From NCBI RefSeq assembly GCF_001653235.2, contig NC_035793.1, positions 1 to 64,000 on the forward strand: 64,000 bases of DNA, given 5' to 3'. Both the position numbers and the translations under genes were made by a program. This document shows positions 1 through 10,134 of this stretch, in pieces. Under the pieces are notes generated by a model. That model did not search any database and was not told the origin of the DNA. It worked only from the letters and a program-made list of their open reading frames with translations. The DNA comes from Pochonia chlamydosporia 170. Its lineage: Eukaryota > Ascomycota > Sordariomycetes > Hypocreales > Clavicipitaceae. The stretch's first letter is position 1; each line of letters opens with the position of its first letter.

Positions 1-1890
1 TGAATCGGAGACAGGCATTCCAATTACCTGTCGTCCAGATGCGCCCACATCCGATTCGATCACAGCTCTCCTTTCAGACTCGCCCCGACCGTATCGCAAC
101 CGTCATCCCCCAAAGAAATATCTGGAAGTTGAATAGGCACTCGATCGAAGAATGTGGTTATTTTACCAACCAATAGTCACTTCCCTATAGCAACAAATTG
201 ACTGAGATATCCGTTGTGTGTCTACCAATGGTAACCATCATTGTCTCCGAAGTACACAAAGACTCCTCGCCCACATTACCCATCCTTGGGCGTGCAGAAC
301 TTGTGAATCTTCCAACCTACCCTTTGATGCTCGCTCACATGGTAACCCACGGCCCGGCATCACCCACACTTCTTGATGCATCCCTCCTTTCCAGAATCCC
401 TGCACAACATGATCTCCACGCAAGTACAAGAGCCTGCCCTTGGATTCTCTGACGAATTTCTGAGCCGTATCCCGATTTCACATTCCCCCAAATGCAAATT
501 TGCATCTCCATTGGACGATATTCTTTTTCAATGGTTGCATCATGTTTCATAACCCCTCACTTCATCCGGCCCCTAAGAGGCTGCCAGGATGCCCTAGGCT
601 GAACCCAGTATCCCACACACACATGAATGACCAAATTGACCCAACCCGAAATGCCATGGTCCATCCGCCGGAACTCGGGTCGCGATCTCATCTCAATCAT
701 ACGAGATACCTGGACCCCCCATGGTGGGTCGAGATTGCATGCCGTGTTAGCCTCTCCCCTTCGGTCTCTGAACCCCGCCAAGCAATCATCATCACAACCC
801 TGGCCAGATTCCCGTCGCCGTCCTAGTATATTAACCCCGAAGTGCCGCGCTGCCAATTCCAGTAATCGAAGAATAAGTTTACGGCCCTTCCTATCCCCAT
901 TCCGAAAGAAACATGGTACACGGTATAATACTCGTTTATTCTGCCATCTCTAATCCTCGAACGAATGTGCCTTAACCTAGGCGCATTTCTCAATACTTCG
1001 CCCTTAACGTGCTGAAAAATGATTGACGAACGGTTCTGATATTCCTTTAACTTGTTCTGAGGTGCGGAATCCCATCCCGCAGATGTTTATAACTACACAG
1101 GTGGATTACTAACACATATGTTTCCATTTTGCCTCTCAAAGACCACGCCGTATTTGCGACACAATGCCTTAATTTCCTTTGTCTTGTATTTGACAAACTC
1201 AGCAACCATAGGCATAGGCATCGGTACTTGCAACAAAAGGGCTGATGACATCAACTTCATGTTCTCGAATATGACACAACTTCTCATTCCCAGGTTCTCA
1301 GAAGCATAGATTGCGCTCGACAACCCATTCGACCATTAGACAGTCCCAGGTCCCTAGGCAATTGGTTGCTGTCGGGGCGTGATTGGAGGGCTTCTTGTTT
1401 CGTTCCTCAAGGCTCTTTTGCGCAAGCCCTGGCTTGCCTCTCCTGTAATGTATCAATGAAACTCTGGACAACCCCGACTTTGATTTGTGGATCAATTCAA
1501 TGTTTGCTGACCATGCCTCGGTTATGGCGGGGTATCGAGTGTTTGCACCCAGTAATACTTCGGAAAGACGTCCAGGCTATTATAAGCAGCAACTGAACTA
1601 GGCAAACTTTGGATATTGTGGATGCCGATGGTATCGATTCTGGGGACGGGATGATGACAATGTCCCCCGATGAGCCGGAGTACTGAAGCAGGGTCTCGAG
1701 GCTGGCTCACATACATGGCACCACATACTCCCCTACTTCACCATGAATCAAACGTTTTTAGCCTTCTTCACGGATTGAAAACTTTGTATTGTTTCTCCCA
1801 CGGTTTCTCGAAGAAAATATAGTGGTGACGGGCGACTCAACTGAACTAAACTACTGATTCGGCATACGCTCCACTCACTAGCAACCCAAA
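1..1890. other. No supported gene
   Basis: I see no convincing coding region. Open frames are short, overlap on both strands and match no family I recognise. Two minus-strand frames, about 1093-1323 and 1522-1716, look mildly protein-like, but I could not join them into a gene. The right end should hold the promoter of the ligase gene beginning at 1891. Confidence 0.5.
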
Positions 1891-2201
1891 ATGCCCATCA
1901 AGTCGCCTTGGACGGTCAACGTTCCCGTTACTGATATCTGGTCTCTGCTCTTTGACACTCCCAAAGAGTATCCCGGGGACCATGGTAGGAATCCCTATTC
2001 TATGTTCTATCCTCACGATAAAATCTCCTAATCCGCAATCTTTGCATAGTACTCTTTGTCGACGACGATACTGGACGCTCGTACACTTTCAACGATACAC
2101 TGAAAAAGGGCATTGCGTTTGGTCAAGGCCTAAAGCAGCTGTTTAACTGGCAAAAGGGTGATGTTCTCGGCATCTACTCACCAAATGATATTGATATCCC
2201 A

Positions 2202-2209
2202 GTCGTCGT
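2202..2209. repeat. hAT target-site duplication, left copy
   Basis: GTCGTCGT abuts the left terminal repeat and matches 5212-5219 exactly. It is ligase coding sequence, part of three consecutive GTC valine codons. Confidence 0.95.
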
Positions 2210-2230
2210 CAAGGCTCGAACCCACTACAC
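2210..2230 (+). repeat. hAT left terminal inverted repeat
   Basis: This 21-bp repeat starts CAAGGCTCGA and pairs with 5191-5211 at 20 of 21 positions. Interior to it, 2231-2360 holds several TGGAT/ATCCA words. Confidence 0.93.
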
Positions 2231-2561
2231 TGGATAGCCACGTGGACCATCCATAAATGGTCCATCTCTATTAAATCCATCTTGTCGGCGCTCAGATTAC
2301 ATAATATCCATTACATTCGTGCTTGAAATGGATGTAATTGATGTATTTAGGTGGATTTAGGGTAGGTTTTGAGGATATTTTCTGACCCAGTATTTCAGCG
2401 GTCGGCAGGCGTATTTTTGCACGAAATTGATCTTAAATCGAGACACTTAAAACCCTGGTCAGCAATGCCGATCACTCCACAATTCATCTTCCACTGTCGG
2501 CATGAACGAATTTCTTCGAATCTCCTGCTGCTGCTTGGCGTACAATTTTTTTTTACCATGT

Positions 2562-4987
2562 ATGTCATTCGACATGCCAGTCCAGTCAGAGCAACAGAAG
2601 CTGCTGGAGGACCGTCTGTTTCGCGATTTTAAAGGCTGGACTTGGTCCGAACGCGCTCGTGACACTAGCTCGTGGCTTTGGGACTTTGGCTGCGATATTC
2701 AACGGCATGGGAACCGGAAATGGGCTTGCAAGCACTGCATCCTCATAAATCGGCCCAGTATCGCCAGTTTTGCGTCGTCAGGCCTTCAGAACGCGGCAAA
2801 TCACCTGTGGCGTGAGCACAAAATACCAGCACCAGCACGCGAGAAAAGGAGCACGGCACAGCTGAAATCAGAAGGCGCACCGGAATCGAAGCAGCCGACT
2901 ATTGCCTCTGCTTTGAAACTGAACGTTGACAAGCCTAGGGAACAGACTATCGCGAATTGCATCATCTCACGGTTTGATAAACAGCACTTCCAGCGAATGC
3001 TAGTGGAATTAATCGTGAGTAGCAATCAATCCTTCTCCTTCGTGGAGAACCCCGTCCTCCGAGAAATCTTCGACTATTTGAGTCCATCCGTTTCGATCCA
3101 ATGCGCCAACCTGAGCGGCAGTGCTATTCGATATAAGATTATTCAAGAATATAACCGCCACAAGCAGAGGGTTATAGAAGTGCTGAGGAGCTCCACTGGA
3201 CTGCTCCATATATCATTTGATGGCTGGACGTCTCGAAATAAGCTTGCCCTGTATGGGATTGCCTGCTTTTTTAGAGATGAGAAGGACCGGCCCTGCAAAA
3301 TCATAATTGGGGTTCCAGAGGCTCATCGCCACTTCGGCTCAACGATCGGCGGGGAGGTTCTCGATGTCCTGCATGCTCTTGGTGTGAGTCGAGAGAAGAT
3401 TGGCTATTTCACCCTTGACAACGCTGAAAATAACGATACGGCGATGGAGGTTATCGGGGCTGAGCTTGGGTTCAACGGCCGGCTGCGCCGTGGACGTTGC
3501 ATGGGCCACACCATCAACTTGTCAGCCAAGGCACTGTTATTTGGGAGAAATACGGACGCGTTCGAGCAGCAATTATCAGGCGCAGAAGCGTTATCTGATG
3601 CTGAATACGCTCGATGGCGCCGAAAAGGGCCTGTTGGGAAGTTACATAATATCGTTGTGGATGTGCGCGTTACCCATCGGCTGATATACTTATTCAGAGA
3701 GGTTCAGAGGGTAGGAGGCTTGACCAAACGCCATTCGCCTTGTGCTAACTTTGGCTCTTTAAATAGGAAGAAATTGATCGCGCCACCACCCTGAAACTTC
3801 GGTCGAAGAAACCGCTCAAGCTAATCATCGATAACGACACGCGCTGGCTGTCACAGCTCTACATGATCCGCAGGGCTCTGCGGTTAAAAACGTCCATCAA
3901 ACTACTGCTGGCCAGGTACAAGGCACAGTGGGAAGACGAAAATCGGTCTAGGAAGACTGGGCAGGTGACGCAAGCCAAGTTGGCCAAAAAGCCACGCATC
4001 CTCCGAGACGAGAACCAACTGACAGACAGAGACTGGGAGGTCCTCTACCATTTGGAGGCTATTCTGACCGTCTTCGAAACCGTGGTGAAGACGCTGGAGG
4101 GCGATGGGCACATCCGTAAGCGCAGACAGGGCTGGACCGGTTCCTACGGCAATGTCTGGGACGTGGTGCTGGGGTACGAGCTGCTTCTTAACACACTGGA
4201 AGAGTATAAAGAGCTTGCTGCTGGTTTTCCTGATGCAGAGTACTTGCGCATCGGAATCAACCTTGCTTGGGATAAGCTGGATGAGTATTACCAACGGCTG
4301 GATGAGACGCCGATATACTATACAGCCATGGCGCTCCATCCAGCCTATCGCTGGGACTGGTTTGATGAGACGTGGTCACATAAGCCTAGTTGGGTAAAAA
4401 AGGCAAAAGAGATGGTTGCCGATGTCTGGTTATCCGATTACGCCCACCTTGAAGTTGGAACTACCAGCAGCAGGAGTGACGAGGAGCCACCAGCTAAACG
4501 GTCTCGGTTTTTCAACGCGTTCGAGAAGAACAGTCGTCTGCCAAGCTCAACACCAGCCTACGTAACAACTATAATGGGCGACGAGTACCAGGCGTGGCAG
4601 ACGGATCGTGAGGTAGGTGACAGCAATGTTCGCGATCCAATCCGTTACTGGATCACGAAAAAAGGCAGATATCCCAGGTTATCCAGGATGGCCTTGGACT
4701 TCCTGACGATTCAGCCAATGTCAGCCGAATGTGAAAGGTTATTTTCAGCAGCTGGCAAGATGGTCTCGGCATTGCGTACAGACCTCGATGCTGAGATTAT
4801 TGGAATCTGTCAGGTTTTACGTTCTTGGTATCGTGCAGGCCTCATCAAGGACCTAGATCCATTGCTTCACTCGCATGTTGAGACTCAACTGGATGGAGTC
4901 TACGCGACTCTGAGCGACAATGAACTGGCACTTGCCGAGTCAAAGTGGCTATTGGACGGCGAGGACAGCGTCAGCGAGGGGGGGTGA
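2562..4987 (+). CDS. hAT transposase
   Basis: Exons are 2562-3710 and 3767-4987. The 56-nt phase-0 intron (3711-3766) has a GTAGGA donor, a GCTAAC branch-like site and an AATAG acceptor. The product is 789 residues, or 809 if the in-frame ATG at 2502 is used; I prefer 2562 because the extra 20 residues look unlike family members. The N-terminus has a BED-type zinc finger (WACKHC, then HLWREH). DDE-domain blocks follow: HISFDGWTS with the first acidic residue and FTLDNAENND with the second. The C-terminus has the hAT dimerisation region (FLTIQPMSAECERLFSAAG). The frame has no stop or frameshift. It would bind the element ends and catalyse cut-and-paste transposition in the nucleus. Activity is inferred from intactness only. 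Confidence 0.9.
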
Positions 4988-5190
4988 TTTAGTACTGCAG
5001 CAGACGGGGGAAGAGTTAATAACGAAATATGAAAGTGAGGCCGAATAGGCCTGATCCGGTGAACAGTCTCCAAAGTGCACTTGTACATACATGTGTACAT
5101 CCACTCCACTCAACTTGGAAGTGTATCACATCCACCAAGTAGAGGTCTGATATGTAGCACATCCACTCGACTTGGCCCAAATGTGGATGG

Positions 5191-5211
5191 GTGTAGTGGT
5201 TTCGAGCCTTG
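5191..5211 (-). repeat. hAT right terminal inverted repeat
   Basis: This is the reverse-complement partner of 2210-2230 with one mismatch. Just inside it, 5095-5190 carries four spaced ATCCA/TGGAT-containing words. Confidence 0.93.
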
Positions 5212-5219
5212 GTCGTCGT
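5212..5219. repeat. hAT target-site duplication, right copy
   Basis: GTCGTCGT directly follows the right terminal repeat and equals the left copy at 2202-2209. Eight base pairs is the length typical of hAT elements. Confidence 0.95.
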
Positions 5220-6822
5220 CGCAGGCATGCTCTGGGCCGGTGGAGTTGTCTGCCCGGCGAATCCGACGTACACTGTTACCGAACTTGCGAGACAGTTAGA
5301 GGACTCGAATTCTAAAGTTCTTGTTACACAGAAGGCTTTATTGAGCGTGGCATGCGAAGCGGCAAGACGTGTTGGAATACCTTTACGCAACATTGTCTTA
5401 ATAGGTGACAGGCAAAACGAGTATAAACACTGGACAGAGGTGGTAGCACACGAGACAAATGGACCTCTTCCTACAAAGACGCCCTTGGACCCTAAGCACG
5501 ACCTGGCGTATCTCATGTACAGCTCGGTATGTGAAATCAATGTCAACGCCCTGAATGCATACTCACAATGTCTCGCTTTAGGGTACTACCGGTCTGCCCA
5601 AAGGTGTGATGCTAACTCACTACAACATTGTGTCCAACATACACCAATTCACTCGAATGGATCTGAGGAGCATGGACTGGGAAACAGACTGTCATCTTGG
5701 GATTCTGCCATTCTTTCACATTTATGTACGTTTCCAAACATTTGTTGTGACAACGTTTGAAGCCCGCAAATTAAAGCAAGCTCTAGGGGCTGTTTGTATC
5801 GATGAACATGACATTGTACGCAGGTGTCAAATGCATAGTCATGCCAAGGTTCGGGCTCGAAAAGGCCTGTCAGCTTATCCAGAAATATCGTATCACGTTT
5901 CTATACGTACCACCACCAATTATCCTCGCCCTAAGTAAAGATCCCGTCGTGGGCAACTACGATACCGCAACCCTACGATGGATTAATTCCGCCGCAGCAC
6001 CCCTTGGAAAAGAGCTAGTTAGTGCTGTGTGGGACCGACTCAACATTGGTGTCAAACAAAGCTATGGTCTCTCAGAGACTAGTCCAGGGGCACTTTCTCA
6101 GCTACCAGACGAGTGGCGAAGGTTTGAAGGGTCAGTAGGACGGTTGATACCAAATATGACGGCCAAGATTGTAGACCTTGAAGGGAATGAAGTCCCGCGT
6201 GGGAAGGTGAGTATCACAAAGATTTTGTGGCTATTATGTCGCATCGCTCATATCATATCAATAGCCGGGTGAGATTCTTCTACGAGGACCAAATGTGTTT
6301 CAAGGTTATTGGAAGCGTCCGGATCTGAATAGCGATACATTCACTGAAGATGGATGGTTTAAGACGGGCGATATAGGCTACGCTTGCCCGAAAGGACACT
6401 TCTACATTACTGACCGAATCAAGGAACTAATAAAGTACAGTACGTTTCACTCCGTCCATTAACATAACACCATCGCTGACAGCTGTGTAGAGGGATTCCA
6501 AGTCGCTCCAGCTGAACTGGAGAGCAAACTTCTTGGCCACAACGACGTCGCTGATGTCTGCGTAATTGGTGTATGGGATTCTGAGAGGCATACTGAAGTT
6601 CCTCGCGCCTATATAGTGGTGCGAGACAATGTACTAGAAAGTGCTCAGTTGGCAAGCAACATTTGCGAATGGCTTGCAAAACGGGTCAGTCCGCCGAAGA
6701 GGCTGCGTGGTGGTGTTAGATTTATAAAGGCTATTCCAAAGTCCCAGGCTGGGAAGATACTACGCAGGGTATTAAGGGAGGAGGCAAAGAAAGAAGGGCA
6801 AAGTTCTGTTAGCAAGTTGTAG

Positions 6823-7198
6823 CGTCGACTTCACAAGGCTGTACACAGATTATGATGCTAGATGTTTGTTGTTGTCATACCGCTGTTTTGTTACGTTTCG
6901 ACATACCACATTCCACAGTACCAGTGATAGAATAGACTTGTTTCATTTGGTTCCATATCCTTCCTGTTCATAACACTACCTAGCGATTTATACCAGTGAG
7001 CCATGAAGCAAGAACCAGTATACTAAGGCTCAGGGTGGGTCTTTGTGTTGATGCTCGTTTTTCTGGTAGCTAGACCTTGGGCATGACACATAACCATAGT
7101 GCTTGAATGATTGTAAATGGTAGTCTCAAGTATAGAATAATATGCCAATTATCTAGATCCCTGGTAATTACCCGGCACTCTGGTATCACACTACCCGC
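6823..7198. other. Intergenic, 3' flank of the ligase gene
   Basis: This is AT-rich non-coding sequence. I see no gene or structured element. Confidence 0.5.
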
Positions 7199-7417
7199 TC
7201 ACTGCTGTTGGCGTCGGCGTCGTCTAGAGCGACTGCTTTCACCGGCCTGGAACATGGCCTCCTTTGTTTGAGCCTGTTTATCTTCTTCTTGTTGTTTAAT
7301 CTTTTCTTCTTTCGCCTTCTGGCGTCGCGACTTGCTGCTTTCTCCAGCCTGGATGGTGACGTCCTCGTAATCCAGCTCCCTTTCGAGGCTGTTGTCGCTG
7401 CCCCTTTTGCCTGCCAT
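7199..7417 (-). CDS. Possible small basic protein with a duplicated AGESS-SRR motif
   Basis: A 72-residue frame starts at an ATG at 7417. It is rich in Lys, Arg, Glu and Gln, has a KAKEEKIKQQEE stretch likely to be helical, and ends in a run of arginines and glutamines. The motif QAGESS(K/R)SRR occurs twice, about 30 residues apart, suggesting an internal duplication. I recognise no family. It would share a divergent upstream region with the kinase-like gene at 8230. Low-complexity composition could be chance, and an overlapping frame (7186-7431) is equally open. Confidence 0.3.
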   Translation of the reverse strand: MAGKRGSDNSLERELDYEDVTIQAGESSKSRRQKAKEEKIKQQEEDKQAQTKEAMFQAGESSRSRRRRRQQQ

Positions 7418-8229
7418 TGCGATGACAACACTTTAGCTAAGGGTAGAGGTTAGTAATATGGACTGAAACGTGCTCACGGCGGAAGACTGACTTTTGGATT
7501 TAGAGTTGAACTTTAAACTGTGGCAGTTCTTAATAGCTGCGGTGTTCTACCAGACCGAGAGTTTGATGATTGATTGTTGGAGAATGGAATGATAGACTGA
7601 GTGTGCTTTGAATTTACAACGAGACAAGAATATCGACCCTTCTTATACATTTTGCTCTTGTTTCCGAAAACCACAAAAATGCCTATTTTCCCCGAGCCTG
7701 GTCGAATAAGTTGGCTGTGCCATGTAAGTTTATTGCAATCAAAGTAGAAAAACTGCTTCACATGACGCAAAACTGTGTAAGAAAGCATGTGAGTGGTTGC
7801 AAAACGTCTGTTGGCCGCAATATGCGACCCAGTGGGCAATTTGCCATTTTGCCCTTGGTTTGGTTGGATGCTTCAATGTTGACATAAACTCAGGCAGCAG
7901 CCAAGACTGCAGTGACTCAGTGAGTCTGGCGCACCAACAGTTTGCAAGTCGTGAATTGATTCGATCATTCATTGATGATGCTCAAGCTGGGTTGACTTCC
8001 CTCACATCAGCCCCACCACTTTGCAACTCGGACTAAGCCAACCTCAACCTCAACCTCCACAAGATCTGCAGTCGGGCAGCGTTTGCAAAGCCTTTAACTT
8101 GCAACACCAGACCATAGGCGTTCGTCAAGCGGCACATAGGCTTTAAGGAAACAGGACGCACCTTGACTCGCCTCATCTCGCTGGACTGCCGACCAGCCAT
8201 CCTTTGCGCAGTTGCGACAGCGCGACAAA
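7418..8229. other. Intergenic, upstream of the kinase-like gene
   Basis: No gene is supported. The open frames here are short and unlike known families. The region should contain the promoter of the gene starting at 8230. Confidence 0.5.
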
Positions 8230-9744
8230 ATGGTCACAATGTACGACGGACAGGAGGAGCTTGATAACCTGGTTTGGGACAACAACGACGAAGAGTCGGA
8301 AGAGTCGATCAAACAGTTGCGACACAAAGATACTTGCCGAAAGGTGGAAGCGTTAGCGGAGCAAAAGTTAGGCGAACCATCATCCTTGGTATCACCCTTG
8401 ATTCTCGGTGGTTTCAACATATTGTATAGAATACGCCGGGCAAACACGTCTCCCGATGTCATGGTCCGTCTGCCCTGTCCCGCTCTCGTTCAATTTCCGG
8501 ATGAGAAGACGAAGCAGGAGTTTGCTACAGCCGCATTTGTTGCTCAGAATACCGACTTGCCGATTCCCAGGCATCTCTTTTATGGCCAAGATTCAGACAT
8601 TGGTCCGTACGTCATTATGGAACGCGTCGAGAACAATGGCAGCATGTCAGCGAGACTGACGCGACCGAACGAAGATGCCTCAGCTCCTCACGTTTTGGAT
8701 GCCAACGTTTCGGAATCCACTCTAGAGAACATCTGGGGCCAAGTAGCGAAATGTCTCCTGCAGCTGTCTAGACTCACTTTCCCACGCATTGGCTCCCTAA
8801 TGGAGGCTAACGAAGCCGTGTATGATGTAGCTGGCCGGCCGATATCACATAACATGGCCGACATGGTTCGACTTGCCAATGTTCCTCGAGAAGTTCTACC
8901 TCCAGCAGGCACAACATATACGACAGCAGATGAATGGTATACCGCACTCGCAGAAATGCACATCGCACAACTAATTTTCCAGCACAACGACCTCGTTACG
9001 TCAGAGGACGACTGCCGAAACAAATATGTGGCGCGTCAGATATTTCGTAGGTTGGCGAAGCAAGGACGCTTTTCTACCTTTGGCTTTCTTGAGGACAATT
9101 GGTCTGCTCAGTCGAGAAAGCTTCCATCTTCGTCCCTTTGTCCAGCCCCTTCCAACTCGGACTCATTTAGGCTTTGGGGCGATGACTTCCGAGCAGGCAA
9201 TATTCTTCTCACCGACTCAGATAATATTGCCGCTCTTATCGATTGGGAATATACGTATGCAGCACCAACACAGTTCATTCTCGATCCGCCTTGGTGGCTG
9301 CTAATAGAGACTATTGAGATGTGGTCATCCGGTATGGACGATTGGATAGACACATACAATGTGCGGCTAAAGACTTGGTTACTTGCTATGGAAAAGACAG
9401 AAAGAGATATAAAAGAGCCTAATTCCTTGGCAGAGCCGTTATCGAGGTACATGCGCGAGAGCTGGGAGACTGGTCGATTTTTCCTGAGCTATGGAGCTAG
9501 AAAAAGCTGGGCATTTGACGCAATGTACTGGAAGTTCTTGGATGAGAGATTCTTCGGGCAACGTGAGAGTAATATCTCTAAGAGTGATCTCTGGAAGACG
9601 AGAATTCACTTGTTGACTGACGAAGAGAGAGCGGCGATGGAGCCTTTTGTTGAGAAGAAGATGGCGGAGATGAAAGTGCGGCGCATTGTGCATTGGGATC
9701 CTGTGGACGCGAAAAAACGGCTCTCAGAACTCCTATTCGATTGA
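8230..9744 (+). CDS. Fungal phosphotransferase (APH/kinase-like fold) family protein
   Basis: A single exon encodes 504 residues from the ATG at 8230; the six in-frame codons before it start with TTG. The fold is that of aminoglycoside phosphotransferase or choline-kinase-like enzymes. A nucleotide-binding N-lobe leads to VIMERVENNGSM, the catalytic-loop equivalent WGDDFRAGNILL (Asp318, Asp319, Asn323), and the metal-binding IDWEY (Asp338), followed by TYAAPTQFILDPPWWLL. The usual His of the HxD loop is replaced by Trp-Gly-Asp-Asp. From memory of the family this is common in this expanded fungal subgroup rather than a defect. The substrate is unknown and it is unlikely to be a true drug-resistance enzyme. 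A remnant on the opposite strand begins 18 bp beyond its stop. Confidence 0.88.
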   Translation: MVTMYDGQEELDNLVWDNNDEESEESIKQLRHKDTCRKVEALAEQKLGEPSSLVSPLILGGFNILYRIRRANTSPDVMVRLPCPALVQFPDEKTKQEFATAAFVAQNTDLPIPRHLFYGQDSDIGPYVIMERVENNGSMSARLTRPNEDASAPHVLDANVSESTLENIWGQVAKCLLQLSRLTFPRIGSLMEANEAVYDVAGRPISHNMADMVRLANVPREVLPPAGTTYTTADEWYTALAEMHIAQLIFQHNDLVTSEDDCRNKYVARQIFRRLAKQGRFSTFGFLEDNWSAQSRKLPSSSLCPAPSNSDSFRLWGDDFRAGNILLTDSDNIAALIDWEYTYAAPTQFILDPPWWLLIETIEMWSSGMDDWIDTYNVRLKTWLLAMEKTERDIKEPNSLAEPLSRYMRESWETGRFFLSYGARKSWAFDAMYWKFLDERFFGQRESNISKSDLWKTRIHLLTDEERAAMEPFVEKKMAEMKVRRIVHWDPVDAKKRLSELLFD

Positions 9745-9761
9745 ACTCCTTCTGTTTATTG

Positions 9762-10134
9762 TCAAGAATAGTTGCAGCAAGCGTGGTTTTGAATGAGATG
9801 AAAGAGATAAGTCAGAAGGACGAATTCAATCGGACCACGAAGGCGGGGCTGTGTCTTCGGCAACTCCAAGTTGGTGTCAGTGATGAGACTCCGACAAATA
9901 GGCAACTTGGCATAGCAAGAAATGAATTGCAGTGTAATAGTCTTCCCAGGGTCAAAGCCGTTAGAGTTGTCACTAATTTTGCCCGGCAACACATACCCCC
10001 TTTGAGTGGCGACGGGTCTGATGCCATTCCGCACCCAATCTGTGTAATACTGCGTATGGCCAAACACCCAGACTTTCACAACTTTCGAACACTCTTGTTC
10101 CAAAAGGTCGGTTAAAGGCGCGGCTAGGCTCTCT
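9762..10134 (-). pseudogene. C-terminal remnant of a calcineurin-like metallophosphoesterase
   Basis: The minus frame reads SLAAPLTDLLEQECSK, then VKVWVFGHTQYYTDWVRNG, then QRGYVLPG and NGFDPGKTI. This resembles the last part of fungal calcineurin-like phosphoesterases, which carry a GHTH metal-binding motif there. Here the second His is Gln (CAG). A plausible 3' splice site with a CTAAC branch precedes the exon at 10135-10150, but no upstream exon with the DxH or GD/GNH motifs is visible before 10260. The tail after GFDPGKTI looks random. I read it as the leftover last exon of a lost gene; an unrecognised diverged gene is possible. Confidence 0.55.

Larger units (their letters stand above)
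2210..5211 (+). mobile_element. Complete hAT-superfamily DNA transposon, 3,002 bp
   Basis: The element has 21-bp terminal inverted repeats (2210-2230 and 5191-5211, starting CAAGGCTCGA, one mismatch). It is flanked by a perfect 8-bp target duplication, GTCGTCGT, at 2202-2209 and 5212-5219. An 8-bp duplication, CA-starting ends and a hAT transposase inside define the superfamily. The ends carry clusters of ATCCA/TGGAT motifs. The transposase frame is open and identical target duplications remain, so this looks like a young copy that could be autonomous. It lies in the second exon of the ligase gene, in the same orientation. Confidence 0.95.
1891..6822 (+). pseudogene. 4-coumarate-CoA-ligase-like acyl-CoA synthetase, disrupted by a hAT transposon
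   Basis: This is an ANL-family adenylating enzyme that would activate an aryl or acyl acid to its CoA thioester. Exons: 1891-1984, 2050-2209 (interrupted), 5220-5526, 5582-5725, 5787-6206, 6265-6439 and 6491-6822. Without the 2210-5219 insert they sum to 1,632 nt, or 543 residues, normal for the family. Visible motifs are the AMP-binding loop SSGTTGLPKGV across the 5527-5581 intron, YGLSETSP, GWFKTGD, the DRIKELIKYKGFQVAP hinge, and the PKSQAGKILRR lysine motif near the end. The C-terminus is SKL, a type 1 peroxisomal targeting signal. The transposon sits in the second exon, and translation into it stops at 2236-2238. Apart from the insertion I see no frameshift or stop, so inactivation looks recent. 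The substrate is unknown; fungal peroxisomal relatives act in secondary metabolism or side-chain activation. Confidence 0.92.

Noticed and set aside
1093..1716. Two protein-like minus-strand frames
   Set aside because: They could not be joined by convincing splice sites and match no family I recognise.
2210..2230. tRNA T-arm-like GGTTCGAGCC in the transposon end
   Set aside because: It is the terminal inverted repeat; no cloverleaf can be built around it. No tRNA was found elsewhere in the window.
7186..7431. 81-residue frame overlapping 7199-7417
   Set aside because: Another phase of the same low-complexity stretch; the frame with the duplicated motif is the better candidate.
8212..8229. 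Longer start for the kinase-like gene
   Set aside because: The codon at 8212 is TTG; the first ATG in frame is 8230.
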